Shown here: piece by piece, positions 26,128 through 34,910 of the stretch
Layout of the letters: the number at the start of each line of letters is the position of its first letter
Numbering within the stretch: the stretch's first letter is position 1
Source of the DNA: Gammaproteobacteria bacterium
GTDB lineage: Bacteria; Pseudomonadota; Gammaproteobacteria; SZUA-229
Assembly: GCA_013041745.1 (NCBI GenBank)
Contig: JABDRN010000028.1
Span: 123,028-174,344, forward strand
DNA length: 51,317 bases
Direction: 5' to 3'
Program-made: the position numbers and the translations under genes
The notes under the pieces: generated by a model
Database searches by the model: none
Seen by the model: only the letters and a program-made list of their open reading frames with translations
What the model was told of the DNA's origin: nothing

Positions 26128-28158
26128 ATGGTGAATAATAAACCTGCAACGATAGCTCTCATTTTATTGCTGCTTTTTATAAGTGGCAGTATATGGCTGG
26201 TGTTTAAGTATGTGTCTGCTGAAGAGCAAAGAGACCTCGATGCCTGGCAGTCGCGGCTGAGTATCATGGCCGAATCACAGCAGTATGCGGTAGAGGCCTG
26301 GTTTGATGAGCAGCTGGAAAATATGGATGCACTGGCAAATAATCCTTTATTACAGCTATACGTCACACAGCAGGATTTGCCCGTGACAGAGGATGACGAA
26401 ACGGGGCGCGGTCAGCTGCACCATTTAAAAAATCTCATCAATGCAACGGCAGATCATGCTGATGTGTTTACCCCGATCAAAAAAATTAATAGTAATGTAG
26501 AGAATGAAGTGAATGATGGCATCGCCATCGTAAATCGTTCTGGAGTCTTGCTGGCGACACGTTATTTTCCACTTGGTGACGCCGAGGTCGCTGCGAGTTT
26601 TCAGACTGCGATCGATAGTAAGTCATTCTATATCTCGACAATTTATGATTCAGCAGAGAGGCATCCGCGTTTCATCATCGTGGTCCCGGTGCGCTCTGTG
26701 CAGTCGCTAAGCCCGGACGATATCAAGGCGGCTGTGGTCGCAGTCATCAATCCAGAAGATAACCTCTATGAGCTGTTGTTAAAAGACTGGGTGACTATAC
26801 GTACCGAGGAAACATTGCTGGTGTCGTATGATGATAACAGGGTGAATTATCTGAGCCCGTTAAAAAACGGCTATCAGTTATTCCATAGTCAACCACGAAG
26901 AGGTGATGTACCTGCAAAAAATATAGCAGCTAGTACCGTACTGGAGAATATTGGCGAAAATGTGATGGTGCAGGATTATCGTAATGTCGATGTCCTGGCA
27001 ACGGCGAGAAAGATAAGAAACACATCGATGACCCTGGTGCAGAAGATTGATGTCTCCGAAGCGCTGGCCGAGTCTAATTCACATCAACAGTTCATATTGA
27101 CCATCTTCCTGCTGGCCGTTTTTGTCATTACCATAAGTTTTATCGCTATCTGGCGGCACTCGACCAGCCTACGCTTGCAGAAAGCAACGAGACGGCTGGA
27201 AGCGCGTGCCGCATTGTTAAACGCGGTAGGTGACAGCATCAATGACCATATATTTCTGCTAGACCATAACAATAAGCTGGTATTCATCAATGATGCCCTG
27301 GCACGATCATTCTCTATAGATAACGTAGATGTTCGTGGAAAGGCTTTGAATCACATCTTCAGTACGGATATAACGAAGCAGTTGCTAAAGTTAAAGCCGG
27401 CTGATGGTGAAGCTGATGTGCGTAACAGGGAGATGCGTCTCGAGCTGAAAGACAGGCGCCGAGATTACCATGTGTCGATCGTTGCCTTGCGTCATCCTGA
27501 TTACAAGCAGTCGCACCTATATGTGATGCATGATATCACCGAGTTAAAAGATGCACAGGGCAGGCATAATCGCCTGATGGAGGGTATCATCTCTACTCTG
27601 GCACAGGTCATCGATAAACACGACCCGCATTGTGCGCATCACTCGGAACGGACGCGGGAAGTCGCTACCGCTATCGCGCGGGCAATGGATCTGCCAAAGG
27701 AACGCATCGATATACTGTCGATGGCAGCCCTGCTGGCAAATATCGGCAAGTTATACATACCCGCTGAAGTATTGACCAACATGGAGCCATTGACACAAGC
27801 CGAGGAGTTGATGTTGAGAGAGAACATAAACTATAGCGTAGAGATATTGAAAGACCTCGAATTTGACGGGCCGGTCATCGAGTTCGTGCAGCAGAAAAAC
27901 GAGTGTCTCGATGGCAGCGGCTATCCGAATGGTGTTTCTGGCGACGCTATCTTCCAGGAGTCGAGGATACTGTCAGTAGCTAATGCATTTGTTGCCATGA
28001 CCAGCTCCAGGGCATATCGTCCTGGTAAGCCAGTCAAAGAGGTGCTGGATATCCTGTTATCTGAAGCTGACAGCCGCTACGACAGACATGTTATCGCCGC
28101 CCTGTTTCATGTTGCAGAGAATCATTCTGACTGGGTCAGCTGGCAGCAGGTGAATTAA
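26128..28158 (+). CDS. membrane sensor with periplasmic domain, PAS and degenerate HD-GYP domain
   Basis: This 676-aa protein has TM1 (about 8-30), a roughly 290-residue periplasmic sensor region (dCache-like layout), TM2 (about 322-342), a PAS domain (about 362-470, VGDSINDHIFLLDHNNKLVFIND) and an HD-GYP-like domain (about 485-670). Metal ligands of active HD-GYP phosphodiesterases are lost. The HD pair in LLHDIGK is AN (LLANIGK, 535-541), the HH before the GYP loop is KN (QQKNECLDGSGYP), and the distal Asp region reads SVANAFVAMTS. GYP itself remains. It is therefore more likely a c-di-GMP-binding or regulatory module than an enzyme. It lies directly after the LapG-like gene, probably in one operon, and AAGGTGA precedes the start. 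Confidence 0.85.
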   Translation: MVNNKPATIALILLLLFISGSIWLVFKYVSAEEQRDLDAWQSRLSIMAESQQYAVEAWFDEQLENMDALANNPLLQLYVTQQDLPVTEDDETGRGQLHHLKNLINATADHADVFTPIKKINSNVENEVNDGIAIVNRSGVLLATRYFPLGDAEVAASFQTAIDSKSFYISTIYDSAERHPRFIIVVPVRSVQSLSPDDIKAAVVAVINPEDNLYELLLKDWVTIRTEETLLVSYDDNRVNYLSPLKNGYQLFHSQPRRGDVPAKNIAASTVLENIGENVMVQDYRNVDVLATARKIRNTSMTLVQKIDVSEALAESNSHQQFILTIFLLAVFVITISFIAIWRHSTSLRLQKATRRLEARAALLNAVGDSINDHIFLLDHNNKLVFINDALARSFSIDNVDVRGKALNHIFSTDITKQLLKLKPADGEADVRNREMRLELKDRRRDYHVSIVALRHPDYKQSHLYVMHDITELKDAQGRHNRLMEGIISTLAQVIDKHDPHCAHHSERTREVATAIARAMDLPKERIDILSMAALLANIGKLYIPAEVLTNMEPLTQAEELMLRENINYSVEILKDLEFDGPVIEFVQQKNECLDGSGYPNGVSGDAIFQESRILSVANAFVAMTSSRAYRPGKPVKEVLDILLSEADSRYDRHVIAALFHVAENHSDWVSWQQVN

Positions 28159-28333
28159 ACAACAGCTGCCTGGCCGTGATCATAGTGATCGCTAAATAAA
28201 AAGCCCATCAATTCGCTGAATACTGCAGATAGACGGGGCGACTCAATGGCAAGTATCAGCTGTCAGTAATCAGTGCGTCTTGCTGCCGAGTAACCGCCGC
28301 CGGCCAGTTACTTCCACCGCTTCGACCTGTAGA

Positions 28334-28519
28334 TCACCGCACTGAGTTAATCATCAATAACACGAAGGCGATCAGCACGATGGTTATCAATATCAGTGTG
28401 CCCCAGTGCTTTTCCTCTGCGTTCTTGCTTTTTTCCATAGTCGCTTTAATGCCGGGGAAGAACATGAATAAAACCAGAAGCCCTAAAGCGCCGGCGAGTA
28501 ACTGTTGCCATAGTTCCAT
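28334..28519 (-). CDS. 61-aa membrane protein with two TM helices
   Basis: This small inner-membrane protein has hydrophobic segments at about residues 6-24 and 42-59. They are separated by a charged loop (KATMEKSKNAEEKHW), with a helix breaker FFPG at the end of the first. It sits 16 nt downstream of the cupin gene on the same strand and may be cotranscribed with it. I do not recognise the family and propose no function. Confidence 0.65.
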   Translation of the reverse strand: MELWQQLLAGALGLLVLFMFFPGIKATMEKSKNAEEKHWGTLILITIVLIAFVLLMINSVR

Positions 28520-28535
28520 ATCGCTATCCTGTTAG

Positions 28536-28811
28536 TTATTCGAAGATATAATGTTTTTCGATGGGTTCGATTATCTTCCACACGCACTTCATACCCTGTG
28601 GAAAAAACACCATGTCACCTTCCTGTATGGTAACCGGTTCGCCATTCTCCGGTGTGACGATAGCTTTTCCTTCGATGATGTAGCAGGTTTCTTTCTGTTC
28701 ATAAGTCCAGTCGAATTCTGATACACCTTTTGACCAGACTGGCCAGTCATCGACGTACAGCACATCAAGTTTCGCAGGCGTGACATTGTGTTCTATAGTT
28801 ATTTCGCTCAT
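28536..28811 (-). CDS. cupin domain protein (DUF861/cupin_3)
   Basis: This 91-aa single-domain cupin has a core beta-barrel with the pattern W-x-K-G...W-T-Y-E-Q-K-E-T-C-Y-I-I-E-G-K-A, then G-E-P-V-T-I-Q-E-G-D-M-V-F-F-P-Q-G. This fits the cupin_3 (ethanolamine utilisation Q-like) subfamily, which lacks the His-rich metal site of typical cupins. It is cytoplasmic. There is no clear enzymatic role; small cupins of this type are usually annotated as cupin domain-containing protein. It is divergent from the thioredoxin gene with about 90 nt between. Confidence 0.85.
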   Translation of the reverse strand: MSEITIEHNVTPAKLDVLYVDDWPVWSKGVSEFDWTYEQKETCYIIEGKAIVTPENGEPVTIQEGDMVFFPQGMKCVWKIIEPIEKHYIFE

Positions 28812-28903
28812 TATTTTATCCGATAGAATCTGGCTGCTATTATAACGCGTTGCTGTATGACATTGTATAATCTGCTCTTTAAAGTCACTCGACAGGCGTT
28901 ACC

Positions 28904-29254
28904 GTGCTGAATAAAGAAAAATTGATTTTTGATGTTGATTACGAGCAATTCGATGATCTTGTAGTTAAAGCATCAAACACTAAACCCATACTGGTGGACC
29001 TGTGGGCTGAGTGGTGTTCTCCTTGCCTGGTGATCGCACCGGTATTGAAGAGGCTTATCGATGAATATGAGGGCGAAATTTTATTAGCCAAGGTCGAGGT
29101 AGATGAAGGCGAGAACATGAAGCTGGCCGGTCACTACAAGGTAAGAGGCTTCCCTACCGTGTTGTTGATCATGGATGGTGAGGAAGTAGCGCGCTTTAGC
29201 GGCGCCAAGCCGCTATCTTTTCTGCGCGAGTTTATCAATTCTCATATCGCCTGA
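28904..29254 (+). CDS. thioredoxin-family protein with WCSPC active site
   Basis: This 116-aa single thioredoxin fold has the active site W-C38-S-P-C41 and the cis-Pro loop GFPTVLL. The canonical thioredoxin site is CGPC; the Ser variant is less common and may shift redox potential. There is no signal peptide, so it is cytoplasmic. It starts with GTG. It is convergent with the TgpA gene, 30 nt apart, and no strong terminator is seen between them. Confidence 0.88.
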   Translation: MLNKEKLIFDVDYEQFDDLVVKASNTKPILVDLWAEWCSPCLVIAPVLKRLIDEYEGEILLAKVEVDEGENMKLAGHYKVRGFPTVLLIMDGEEVARFSGAKPLSFLREFINSHIA

Positions 29255-29284
29255 TCAGCTTGCCTGTGATTCAATTTTTCCTGA

Positions 29285-31282
29285 TCATGTTTGTCTTCTT
29301 ATCTTCAGCTTCCTTATCTTTTTAATATAGTGATTTTCCAGGGTGCTGTTGGAACGGCTTCCATAATGTAGTGAACGGTAAGCTTTGAATATGAACGCCA
29401 GCTCATCCCTGGTTCTGCCGGAAAGTGACTGCTCGCTATAGATGCGGTTTTCGAAATTCACCGGGCCCTCACTCAAATTTCGTCGAATGCCGTGTCGTTG
29501 CAGTTTAAGACAGAGCAGGTTGTAATAATGTTGCACACGATCTTTATCGATGGTGTTCTTTCTCAGTATTAACCAGTTGATGATGATGGCTGTAACAGTG
29601 AGACAGAGCACCAGTAACAGGATGAGGTTTGACGGAGTAGCGTTTTCCAGACCGAGCGATTTTAATAAATCATACTGTTTTTTCTGGTCGTAACCGATGA
29701 CCCACTGATTCCAGCGGTTCTGAAAGCTGTCGTAGATGAAAGCCAGGTTTTTCAGGACTGAGCTGTCTGAGACCAGTAATAGTGGCAGCTGCTCTCTCTC
29801 CAGCCCGGCACCTGAGATGCCGAATTCGATCCGTTCTGGTGATATCACGGCGGTAGGGTCGACACGTTGCCAGACACCATTGACCCAGACTTCTGACCAT
29901 GCGTGAGCATCAGACTGGCGGACGATCATGTAATCATCGAGCGGGTTCATCCTTCCGCCCTGGTAACCGACGACGACCCGGGCGGGAATACCTGCGGCGC
30001 GCATAAGGTAAGTGAATGCACTGGCATAATGTTCACAGAAGCCGCGACGGCTTGAAAAGATAAAATCATCCATGGCGTCATCACCCAGCAGGTCAGGACT
30101 CAGTGTGTAGACGAATCCATTATCTCTGAAATAGGACAGTACATTACTGATGTATTGCTGAGCATCGTAAGCTGATAATTGCAGTAGCTGGTTAGCGAGT
30201 GTTAATGTCCTCGGGTTCATCCGTGCAGGTAAAAGACGATTCTTGTGGCTCTCCTGTTCAAATAGGGCGAGGTTGCTGGCATCTGCTCGTGATGTGATGC
30301 TGTAATTGGTGACATTGTTTATCTTGTCCTTGGTGAGCAGCATCGCTTCACGGTTCAGGTTGTACTGGAGACTTCCGTTCGAAGTATCGTTAGATTCAGG
30401 GTATTCAAGACTGAGTAGCCAGTTCAGATTGGTAGGCTCCAGTGTCACCGTATAGCGAAAACTGTTCTCTGCATCGTTGCCGTATGCGATGTTGGGCTCT
30501 GCACTCTTTGGCGCGTCATGTCGCCGCCATGTGCGGCCGTCATAATCTGACAGTACTGCACCACGCCAGTAGAGCTGGCTATGTGATGGTACCTGCTGCT
30601 CAAATTTTACGCGAAAAGCGATCGCAGATGAGCTGATCAGCCGGTTGATACTACCGGGAGACATCTCCTCGCTCAAACCGGTGCTACTGCTAAAGGCGTC
30701 ATCCGGTAGCCCCCAGAGCGGGCCAGGTATCCTCGGGAACAGGAAAAATAATACCAGCATCATCGGTATCGCATGGATGATAAATCGGGATGACAGTTTG
30801 AATCGGCTCCTCAGTGGCACCGTGTTTAACCGGTCACTGAGGGCGATCAGGATACTGACCAGGGAAGCGACAACAAAAAACACATAGATGATCAGCCAGA
30901 TAGACTGGGAGTGAAAGAAGTTACTGGCGATGATAAAAAAAGCGCTGTAGATGATGATGTAGCAGTCTCGGTTGCTCCTGGTCTCGAACAGTTTGAGTAC
31001 GGTCATCAGGGTCACCAGTGCGATACCCGGCTGCTGTCCGAAGATATGGCCGAATGAATACCTCACGGTGATGAAAGATAGCAAGACGATCAAGAGCATG
31101 ACAATCCTTCCGGGGTTTGGCCGATCCTGCTTGATCAATAATAACTGCCAGACGCTGAGGGCCAGCAGCAACAAGATAACCGGTAGCGGCATGCCGGCAT
31201 AGAGCGGCAGGGCAGACAGGTGCGTTCCGATAAGCAGGGAGATCAGGATGTCGCGGTTTGGTTTTTGTGTGTTGGTAGTCAC
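29285..31282 (-). CDS. tgpA: TgpA-like membrane transglutaminase (DUF3488)
   Basis: This 665-aa inner-membrane protein has five to six N-terminal TM helices (about 10-200), a large periplasmic region with a transglutaminase core, and one more TM helix (about 550-570) before a cytoplasmic tail. The catalytic triad is recognisable: Cys about 416 in RRGFCEHYASAF, His about 459 in SDAHAWSEVW, and Asp about 473 in VDPTAV. It belongs to the TgpA family, described as essential periplasmic transglutaminase in Pseudomonas aeruginosa. It is the last gene of the MoxR-DUF58-TgpA operon (29 nt after DUF58). The C-terminal DUF4129-like helix bundle is short. Confidence 0.92.
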   Translation of the reverse strand: MTTNTQKPNRDILISLLIGTHLSALPLYAGMPLPVILLLLALSVWQLLLIKQDRPNPGRIVMLLIVLLSFITVRYSFGHIFGQQPGIALVTLMTVLKLFETRSNRDCYIIIYSAFFIIASNFFHSQSIWLIIYVFFVVASLVSILIALSDRLNTVPLRSRFKLSSRFIIHAIPMMLVLFFLFPRIPGPLWGLPDDAFSSSTGLSEEMSPGSINRLISSSAIAFRVKFEQQVPSHSQLYWRGAVLSDYDGRTWRRHDAPKSAEPNIAYGNDAENSFRYTVTLEPTNLNWLLSLEYPESNDTSNGSLQYNLNREAMLLTKDKINNVTNYSITSRADASNLALFEQESHKNRLLPARMNPRTLTLANQLLQLSAYDAQQYISNVLSYFRDNGFVYTLSPDLLGDDAMDDFIFSSRRGFCEHYASAFTYLMRAAGIPARVVVGYQGGRMNPLDDYMIVRQSDAHAWSEVWVNGVWQRVDPTAVISPERIEFGISGAGLEREQLPLLLVSDSSVLKNLAFIYDSFQNRWNQWVIGYDQKKQYDLLKSLGLENATPSNLILLLVLCLTVTAIIINWLILRKNTIDKDRVQHYYNLLCLKLQRHGIRRNLSEGPVNFENRIYSEQSLSGRTRDELAFIFKAYRSLHYGSRSNSTLENHYIKKIRKLKIRRQT

Positions 31283-31311
31283 TGCAGCGCTTATATCGAG
31301 TCGGTTATAGA

Positions 31312-32310
31312 TTAATAAAGTGCTAAAGCTGTCAGGCAGCGATGATAATGTTCGTTACCGCTGTCCGGTGCGATCTCTTTCTCAGGTAGCCTGAGGCCAT
31401 AGTATTGCTGGTTTCGTTCAGCGTTGATGACAAGTGCAGTCATCCTCGACAGACGTTGCTCGATATCTTTGGCGGCTATCTCATGCCAGTCGATCCAGTG
31501 GTTCGTGGGTTTTGCGCCGGTGAACTGTTTGGTGAAAAGCTCATCGGTCTTTGCCGCGGCTTTCCAGGAGATGCGGTTGATATTGTCACCCTGATGGTAC
31601 TTTCTTAGGTGGCTGAAATTTTCTATGCCATTGCCGTTGGTATCGGCTTCACCGCTCTCGTTATGGTCAAACACAGGTAACTCGATACTGTTATCCGGTT
31701 CCGGGTAGACCAGGCAGGTCATAGACAGGTCTGCCCATGTCCAGGCGACAAACAGGCCCGAAGGAAATTCAGTGTGAATGCGAAAGCGTCCGGCATCGAG
31801 TTTACCGCGCTGTGTTGTCTTTATTTTGAAGCTGATTAGTCGCTGGCTGCTGGCGGCACAGTCGACTATATCCTGCTCTTCGCCATGCTGGCTGATCACA
31901 ATAGAATGGCGGTCATAAAGTTGGTGGTTGATAAGCTGAACATTGAAGCAGGCCGGTTCTCCTGAAAATACGGCTGTTGCATCGCTCCCCCTAAGTTCGA
32001 GGCCAGCGATGTTACGCCAGGTCGATAACAATAAAATATTTCCTATGCCAGCAAGCAGGAAGGTCAGGATGAAACCCAGGCTTTTCTCATAGTTTATCGA
32101 GCCGATAAGCAACGTTATCAGCAGTAGTGAAAATAACAGGCCTGCTTTTGTTGGCATGATATAGACACGGTCACGGGTCAGGGTCACCCTGCCATCAAAC
32201 GGACCGCTGCGCCTGGATATGAACTTGAATACGGGCCTGCGACTGAAATCGGGCTTCAGCTCAGGCAGGCGAATGATATGGCTGAATTTTTTTAGTGATG
32301 CCGATATCAC
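31312..32310 (-). CDS. DUF58 domain protein of the MoxR operon
   Basis: This 332-aa protein has two adjacent TM helices (about residues 53-90, LLFSLLLITLLIGSINYE then GFILTFLLAGIGNILLL). A cytoplasmic DUF58/vWA-like region (about 205-330) has the signature FSHLRKYHQGDNINRISWKA. It overlaps moxR by 4 nt and precedes tgpA, the conserved triad seen in many proteobacteria. Proposed roles are assembly or regulation of envelope proteins via the MoxR ATPase; the exact function is not known. Confidence 0.92.
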   Translation of the reverse strand: MISASLKKFSHIIRLPELKPDFSRRPVFKFISRRSGPFDGRVTLTRDRVYIMPTKAGLLFSLLLITLLIGSINYEKSLGFILTFLLAGIGNILLLSTWRNIAGLELRGSDATAVFSGEPACFNVQLINHQLYDRHSIVISQHGEEQDIVDCAASSQRLISFKIKTTQRGKLDAGRFRIHTEFPSGLFVAWTWADLSMTCLVYPEPDNSIELPVFDHNESGEADTNGNGIENFSHLRKYHQGDNINRISWKAAAKTDELFTKQFTGAKPTNHWIDWHEIAAKDIEQRLSRMTALVINAERNQQYYGLRLPEKEIAPDSGNEHYHRCLTALALY

Positions 32311-33257
32311 GAGATGCTGGTCGACTCGATGATGTGTTGCGCAGCTGAGGTCAGTTGCTTTGAACCGGTATCTATATGTACCGGCAAGCGATGGTTTACC
32401 ACAGCCGGTAGTACCCGTTGCACATGCTCCGGCAGCACATATTTCTGTCCGTCGATGAGGGCATACGCCCTGGCTGCATTCAGCAGTGCGAGGCCGCCGC
32501 GAGGTGACAGGCCAAACTCAAAAGCACTGCTGTGTCGAGTGAACTCGAGTATGGCCTGTATATAATCAAGTATTGCTGGTGACACATGCATCATCATCGC
32601 CAGTTGCTGGGTTTCAAACAGCTGATCTTTTTCGAATACGGCTTCCAGTTTACTGATGATGGTGCGCCGGTCTTCGCCTTCCAGCAGCTTACGCTCGGCA
32701 TCCTTATCCGGAAAACCAAGATCGATTCGCATCAGGAAACGATCAAGTTGCGATTCCGGCAAAGGGTAGGTGCCTATCTGATGAGTCGGATTCTGTGTTG
32801 CGATGACAAAAAAAGGTTCTGGTAATTCACGGGTTTCCCCTTCGACCGTTACCTGGTGTTCTTCCATGGCTTCGAGCAGTGCGCTCTGTGTCTTGGGTGT
32901 CGCCCGGTTGATCTCGTCGGCGAGAATAAAGTTGGAAAAGATCGGTCCAGGATGAAACTCAAACTGTGACAGCTCCCGATTGAATACAGATACCCCAAGG
33001 ACATCGGCAGGCAACAGGTCACTGGTAAACTGGATCCGATGAAAATCCAGGCCCATTACCTGCGCCATGGTGTGCGCGAGTGTGGTTTTACCCACGCCCG
33101 GCTGGTCTTCGATCAGGCAGTGCCCTCGAGCCAGTAAGCAGGTCAATGCCAGCCTGATCTGGTCATTTTTACCGAGGATGACCTGCCCGATCCGTTCGAT
33201 TGCGGTATTTAGCAGTTCTGTCGTGGTTTCGAGCTGGTGTATATCGGTATTTTCCAT
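32307..33257 (-). CDS. moxR: MoxR-family AAA+ ATPase
   Basis: This 316-aa AAA_3 ATPase has Walker A GVGKTT (within residues 51-60), Walker B FILADEINRATPKTQSALLEAM, sensor 1 FVIATQNP and an AAA-lid domain (LSPRGGLALLNAARAYA). MoxR proteins act as chaperone-like ATPases for vWA-domain partners, here probably the overlapping DUF58 protein. It is the first gene of the moxR-DUF58-tgpA operon; the region upstream (33258-33426) separates it from the divergent sulfur-globule-like gene. Confidence 0.94.
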   Translation of the reverse strand: MENTDIHQLETTTELLNTAIERIGQVILGKNDQIRLALTCLLARGHCLIEDQPGVGKTTLAHTMAQVMGLDFHRIQFTSDLLPADVLGVSVFNRELSQFEFHPGPIFSNFILADEINRATPKTQSALLEAMEEHQVTVEGETRELPEPFFVIATQNPTHQIGTYPLPESQLDRFLMRIDLGFPDKDAERKLLEGEDRRTIISKLEAVFEKDQLFETQQLAMMMHVSPAILDYIQAILEFTRHSSAFEFGLSPRGGLALLNAARAYALIDGQKYVLPEHVQRVLPAVVNHRLPVHIDTGSKQLTSAAQHIIESTSIS

Positions 33258-33426
33258 GTGTTCTTCTTTATTATTAATATTAGATATATGGTAGCTAAAG
33301 TTGCTAAATAGTGGCTAATTACGACCGATACTAAGAGATAAAGTTTTGACTCATGTCATTGAAGTGTTTATAGCACTGTCATAGAATGAGGGCGTTTTAA
33401 AATGAATCCTGATGACGGAGTAAATA

Positions 33427-33885
33427 ATGAAAGCACTGATGAAATTGTTAATGGTTCTCGGTTTGATGTCCGCTGCTACCAGCAGTTATGCATTTTTCTG
33501 GGACGACGATGATGACTGGGAATGTATGGGACCGTTTGGAGAGATTCCAGGCTGTAACCCTTATGATGAGTGGGATCCCAGGTACTGGATGGAAGAAATG
33601 GAGCAGGAATTTGATGACGATGATTACTATGGTCCATATGGTGGTTATGGCGGCCCTTATGGTGGCTACGGTGGTCCATATGGTGGTTACGGTGGTCCTT
33701 ATGGTCCTCCTCCAGGTTATGGTTATGGCCCTGGCCCGGGTTACGGTCCTCCTCCAGGTTATGGTCCTCCTCCAGGCTACGCACCACAGCCTCAGTATGC
33801 ACCACAACCTGCACCGGCTCCTCAGCAGGCACCACAGCAATATGCGCCTCAACAAGCGCCACAGCAATACGCGCCTCAGTATTAA
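33427..33885 (+). CDS. secreted Gly/Tyr/Pro-rich protein resembling sulfur globule proteins
   Basis: This 152-aa protein has a Sec signal peptide (about 1-22, cleavage after SYA). It has two acidic patches (DDDDDWE at about 26-32; DDDD at about 63-66), two cysteines, and a repeat region of GGYGGPY units (about 70-95) followed by GYGPPP and APQ/QQAPQQYA repeats. The composition and layout recall envelope proteins of periplasmic sulfur globules (Sgp of Allochromatium). Similar low-complexity sequences also occur in unrelated matrix proteins, so this is a compositional match, not proof. GATGACGGAG-type sequence precedes the ATG. It is followed by a strong terminator. Confidence 0.55.
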   Translation: MKALMKLLMVLGLMSAATSSYAFFWDDDDDWECMGPFGEIPGCNPYDEWDPRYWMEEMEQEFDDDDYYGPYGGYGGPYGGYGGPYGGYGGPYGPPPGYGYGPGPGYGPPPGYGPPPGYAPQPQYAPQPAPAPQQAPQQYAPQQAPQQYAPQY

Positions 33886-33930
33886 TGGCAGCAGGCTGGA
33901 TCAGGTGAAAGCCTGATTTGCATTTAATGA

Positions 33931-33957
33931 AAGCCCTCAAATATGAGGGCTTTTTTT
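33931..33957 (+). terminator. intrinsic terminator after the Gly/Tyr-rich gene
   Basis: AAGCCCTCA (33931-33939) pairs with TGAGGGCTT (33944-33952) around loop AATA, followed by an uninterrupted T-run to 33957. It lies 46 nt after the stop codon. Confidence 0.9.
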
Positions 33958-33961
33958 ATGT

Positions 33962-34028
33962 CCATGGATGGACGGTATGCCGCAAGGAGCCAGGGAAGGC
34001 GGTGCGGCGATGCCATGGATGGACGGTA
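33962..34028. repeat. pair of 16-bp direct repeats
   Basis: CCATGGATGGACGGTA occurs at 33962-33977 and again at 34013-34028, separated by 35 nt of GC-rich sequence, in the gap between two convergent genes. It resembles fragments of short interspersed repeats found between genes in some proteobacteria. No other copy is seen in the window. Confidence 0.8.
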
Positions 34029-34044
34029 ATTACAGTGAAAGACC

Positions 34045-34563
34045 CTATTCTAAAGCTTTATAGCTGATTTCATTAATAATGTACGAGCTTTTTATTGGTC
34101 CTTCTCTGGTCTCTACTGTGATGTTGATCTCATCATCAAGTGATTTACCCAGCAAGGCTTTGCCCATCGGTGAGTCCATACTGATATATCCCAGCTTGGG
34201 ATCAATCTCATCAGGACCAACCACGCGATACGTTTTCTCTGCACCCGTCTCATCTTCTATCATCACCCAGGCACCAAAATAAATCTTGTCTACATCTGAT
34301 GGTATACGGTCAACGACCACCATATCTTCGAGTCGCTTACGCAGAAAACGGACGCGCGCATCTATCTCACGTAATTCTTTCTTGCGGTAGATGTACTCGG
34401 CATTTTCCGAGCGATCACCCTCCGCTGCAGCAGCAGACAGGATACGAGTGACTTCAGGTCGTTTCTTTTTCCAGAGATAATCATGCTCTTCGGTCAGCCG
34501 CTTATGGCCTTCAGCAGTGATGTATTTTGAGCCCACAGGCTGCGGGGGGCGGTATCTTCCCAT
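34045..34563 (-). CDS. greB: transcription elongation factor GreB
   Basis: This 172-aa GreA/GreB family protein stimulates RNA cleavage by backtracked RNA polymerase. The N-terminal coiled-coil tip has the acidic catalytic residues in AAAEGDRSENAEYIYRKKELRE, and the C-terminal FKBP-like domain begins near residue 93 (IYFGAWVMIEDETGAEKTY). YLWKKKRPEVTRILS and YISMDSPMGKALLGKS are typical of GreB rather than GreA. An N-terminal extension (GRYRPPQPVGSKYI) of about 14 residues precedes the usual start. It diverges from the small ORF at 34594. Confidence 0.95.
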   Translation of the reverse strand: MGRYRPPQPVGSKYITAEGHKRLTEEHDYLWKKKRPEVTRILSAAAAEGDRSENAEYIYRKKELREIDARVRFLRKRLEDMVVVDRIPSDVDKIYFGAWVMIEDETGAEKTYRVVGPDEIDPKLGYISMDSPMGKALLGKSLDDEINITVETREGPIKSSYIINEISYKALE

Positions 34564-34593
34564 AGTCTTGTATTTTGTTTAATCTCGGTTATT

Positions 34594-34803
34594 ATGAGCG
34601 AAAAGTATGATACTGATTGTAGCGAAATTCCGTCCTGGGTGTGCTGGATAGCGCAGGATGCTGATGGCACATGGTGGGGATACGAGGTTGAGCCGAACCT
34701 GTCGCATTTAAGCTGGTATGAAAATGAAGTCGGTAGAGCGGTCCGTTTGGGGAAAGGGAGCAAAAAATTAGACTGGGTAACAACATTAAAACGGGTAAAA
34801 TAA
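34594..34803 (+). CDS. 69-aa hypothetical protein
   Basis: This small Trp-rich soluble protein has five tryptophans (PSWVCWIAQDADGTWWGYEVEP, LSWYENEVG, LDWVTTLKR) and a basic end. It has no membrane segment or signal. The strand-turn-strand WIAQDADGTWWGYE pattern suggests a beta hairpin. It starts 30 nt from the divergent greB start, so their promoters overlap. I recognise no named family. Confidence 0.7.
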   Translation: MSEKYDTDCSEIPSWVCWIAQDADGTWWGYEVEPNLSHLSWYENEVGRAVRLGKGSKKLDWVTTLKRVK

Positions 34804-34910
34804 TAAAAATCATAAAGTTATGCTATTTATATAAACATTTTGTTAGAAGTGTGCTATAAATAAGCCTGACAATAATAAAAATGATAATAATAAGAAACGG
34901 GGAGAGAAAA

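Noticed and set aside
33448-33940. Long open frames on the opposite strand and in another frame of the Gly/Tyr-rich gene
   Set aside because: They are by-products of repeat composition (runs of T, R and H or V and M); only the plus-strand frame has a signal peptide and a terminator.
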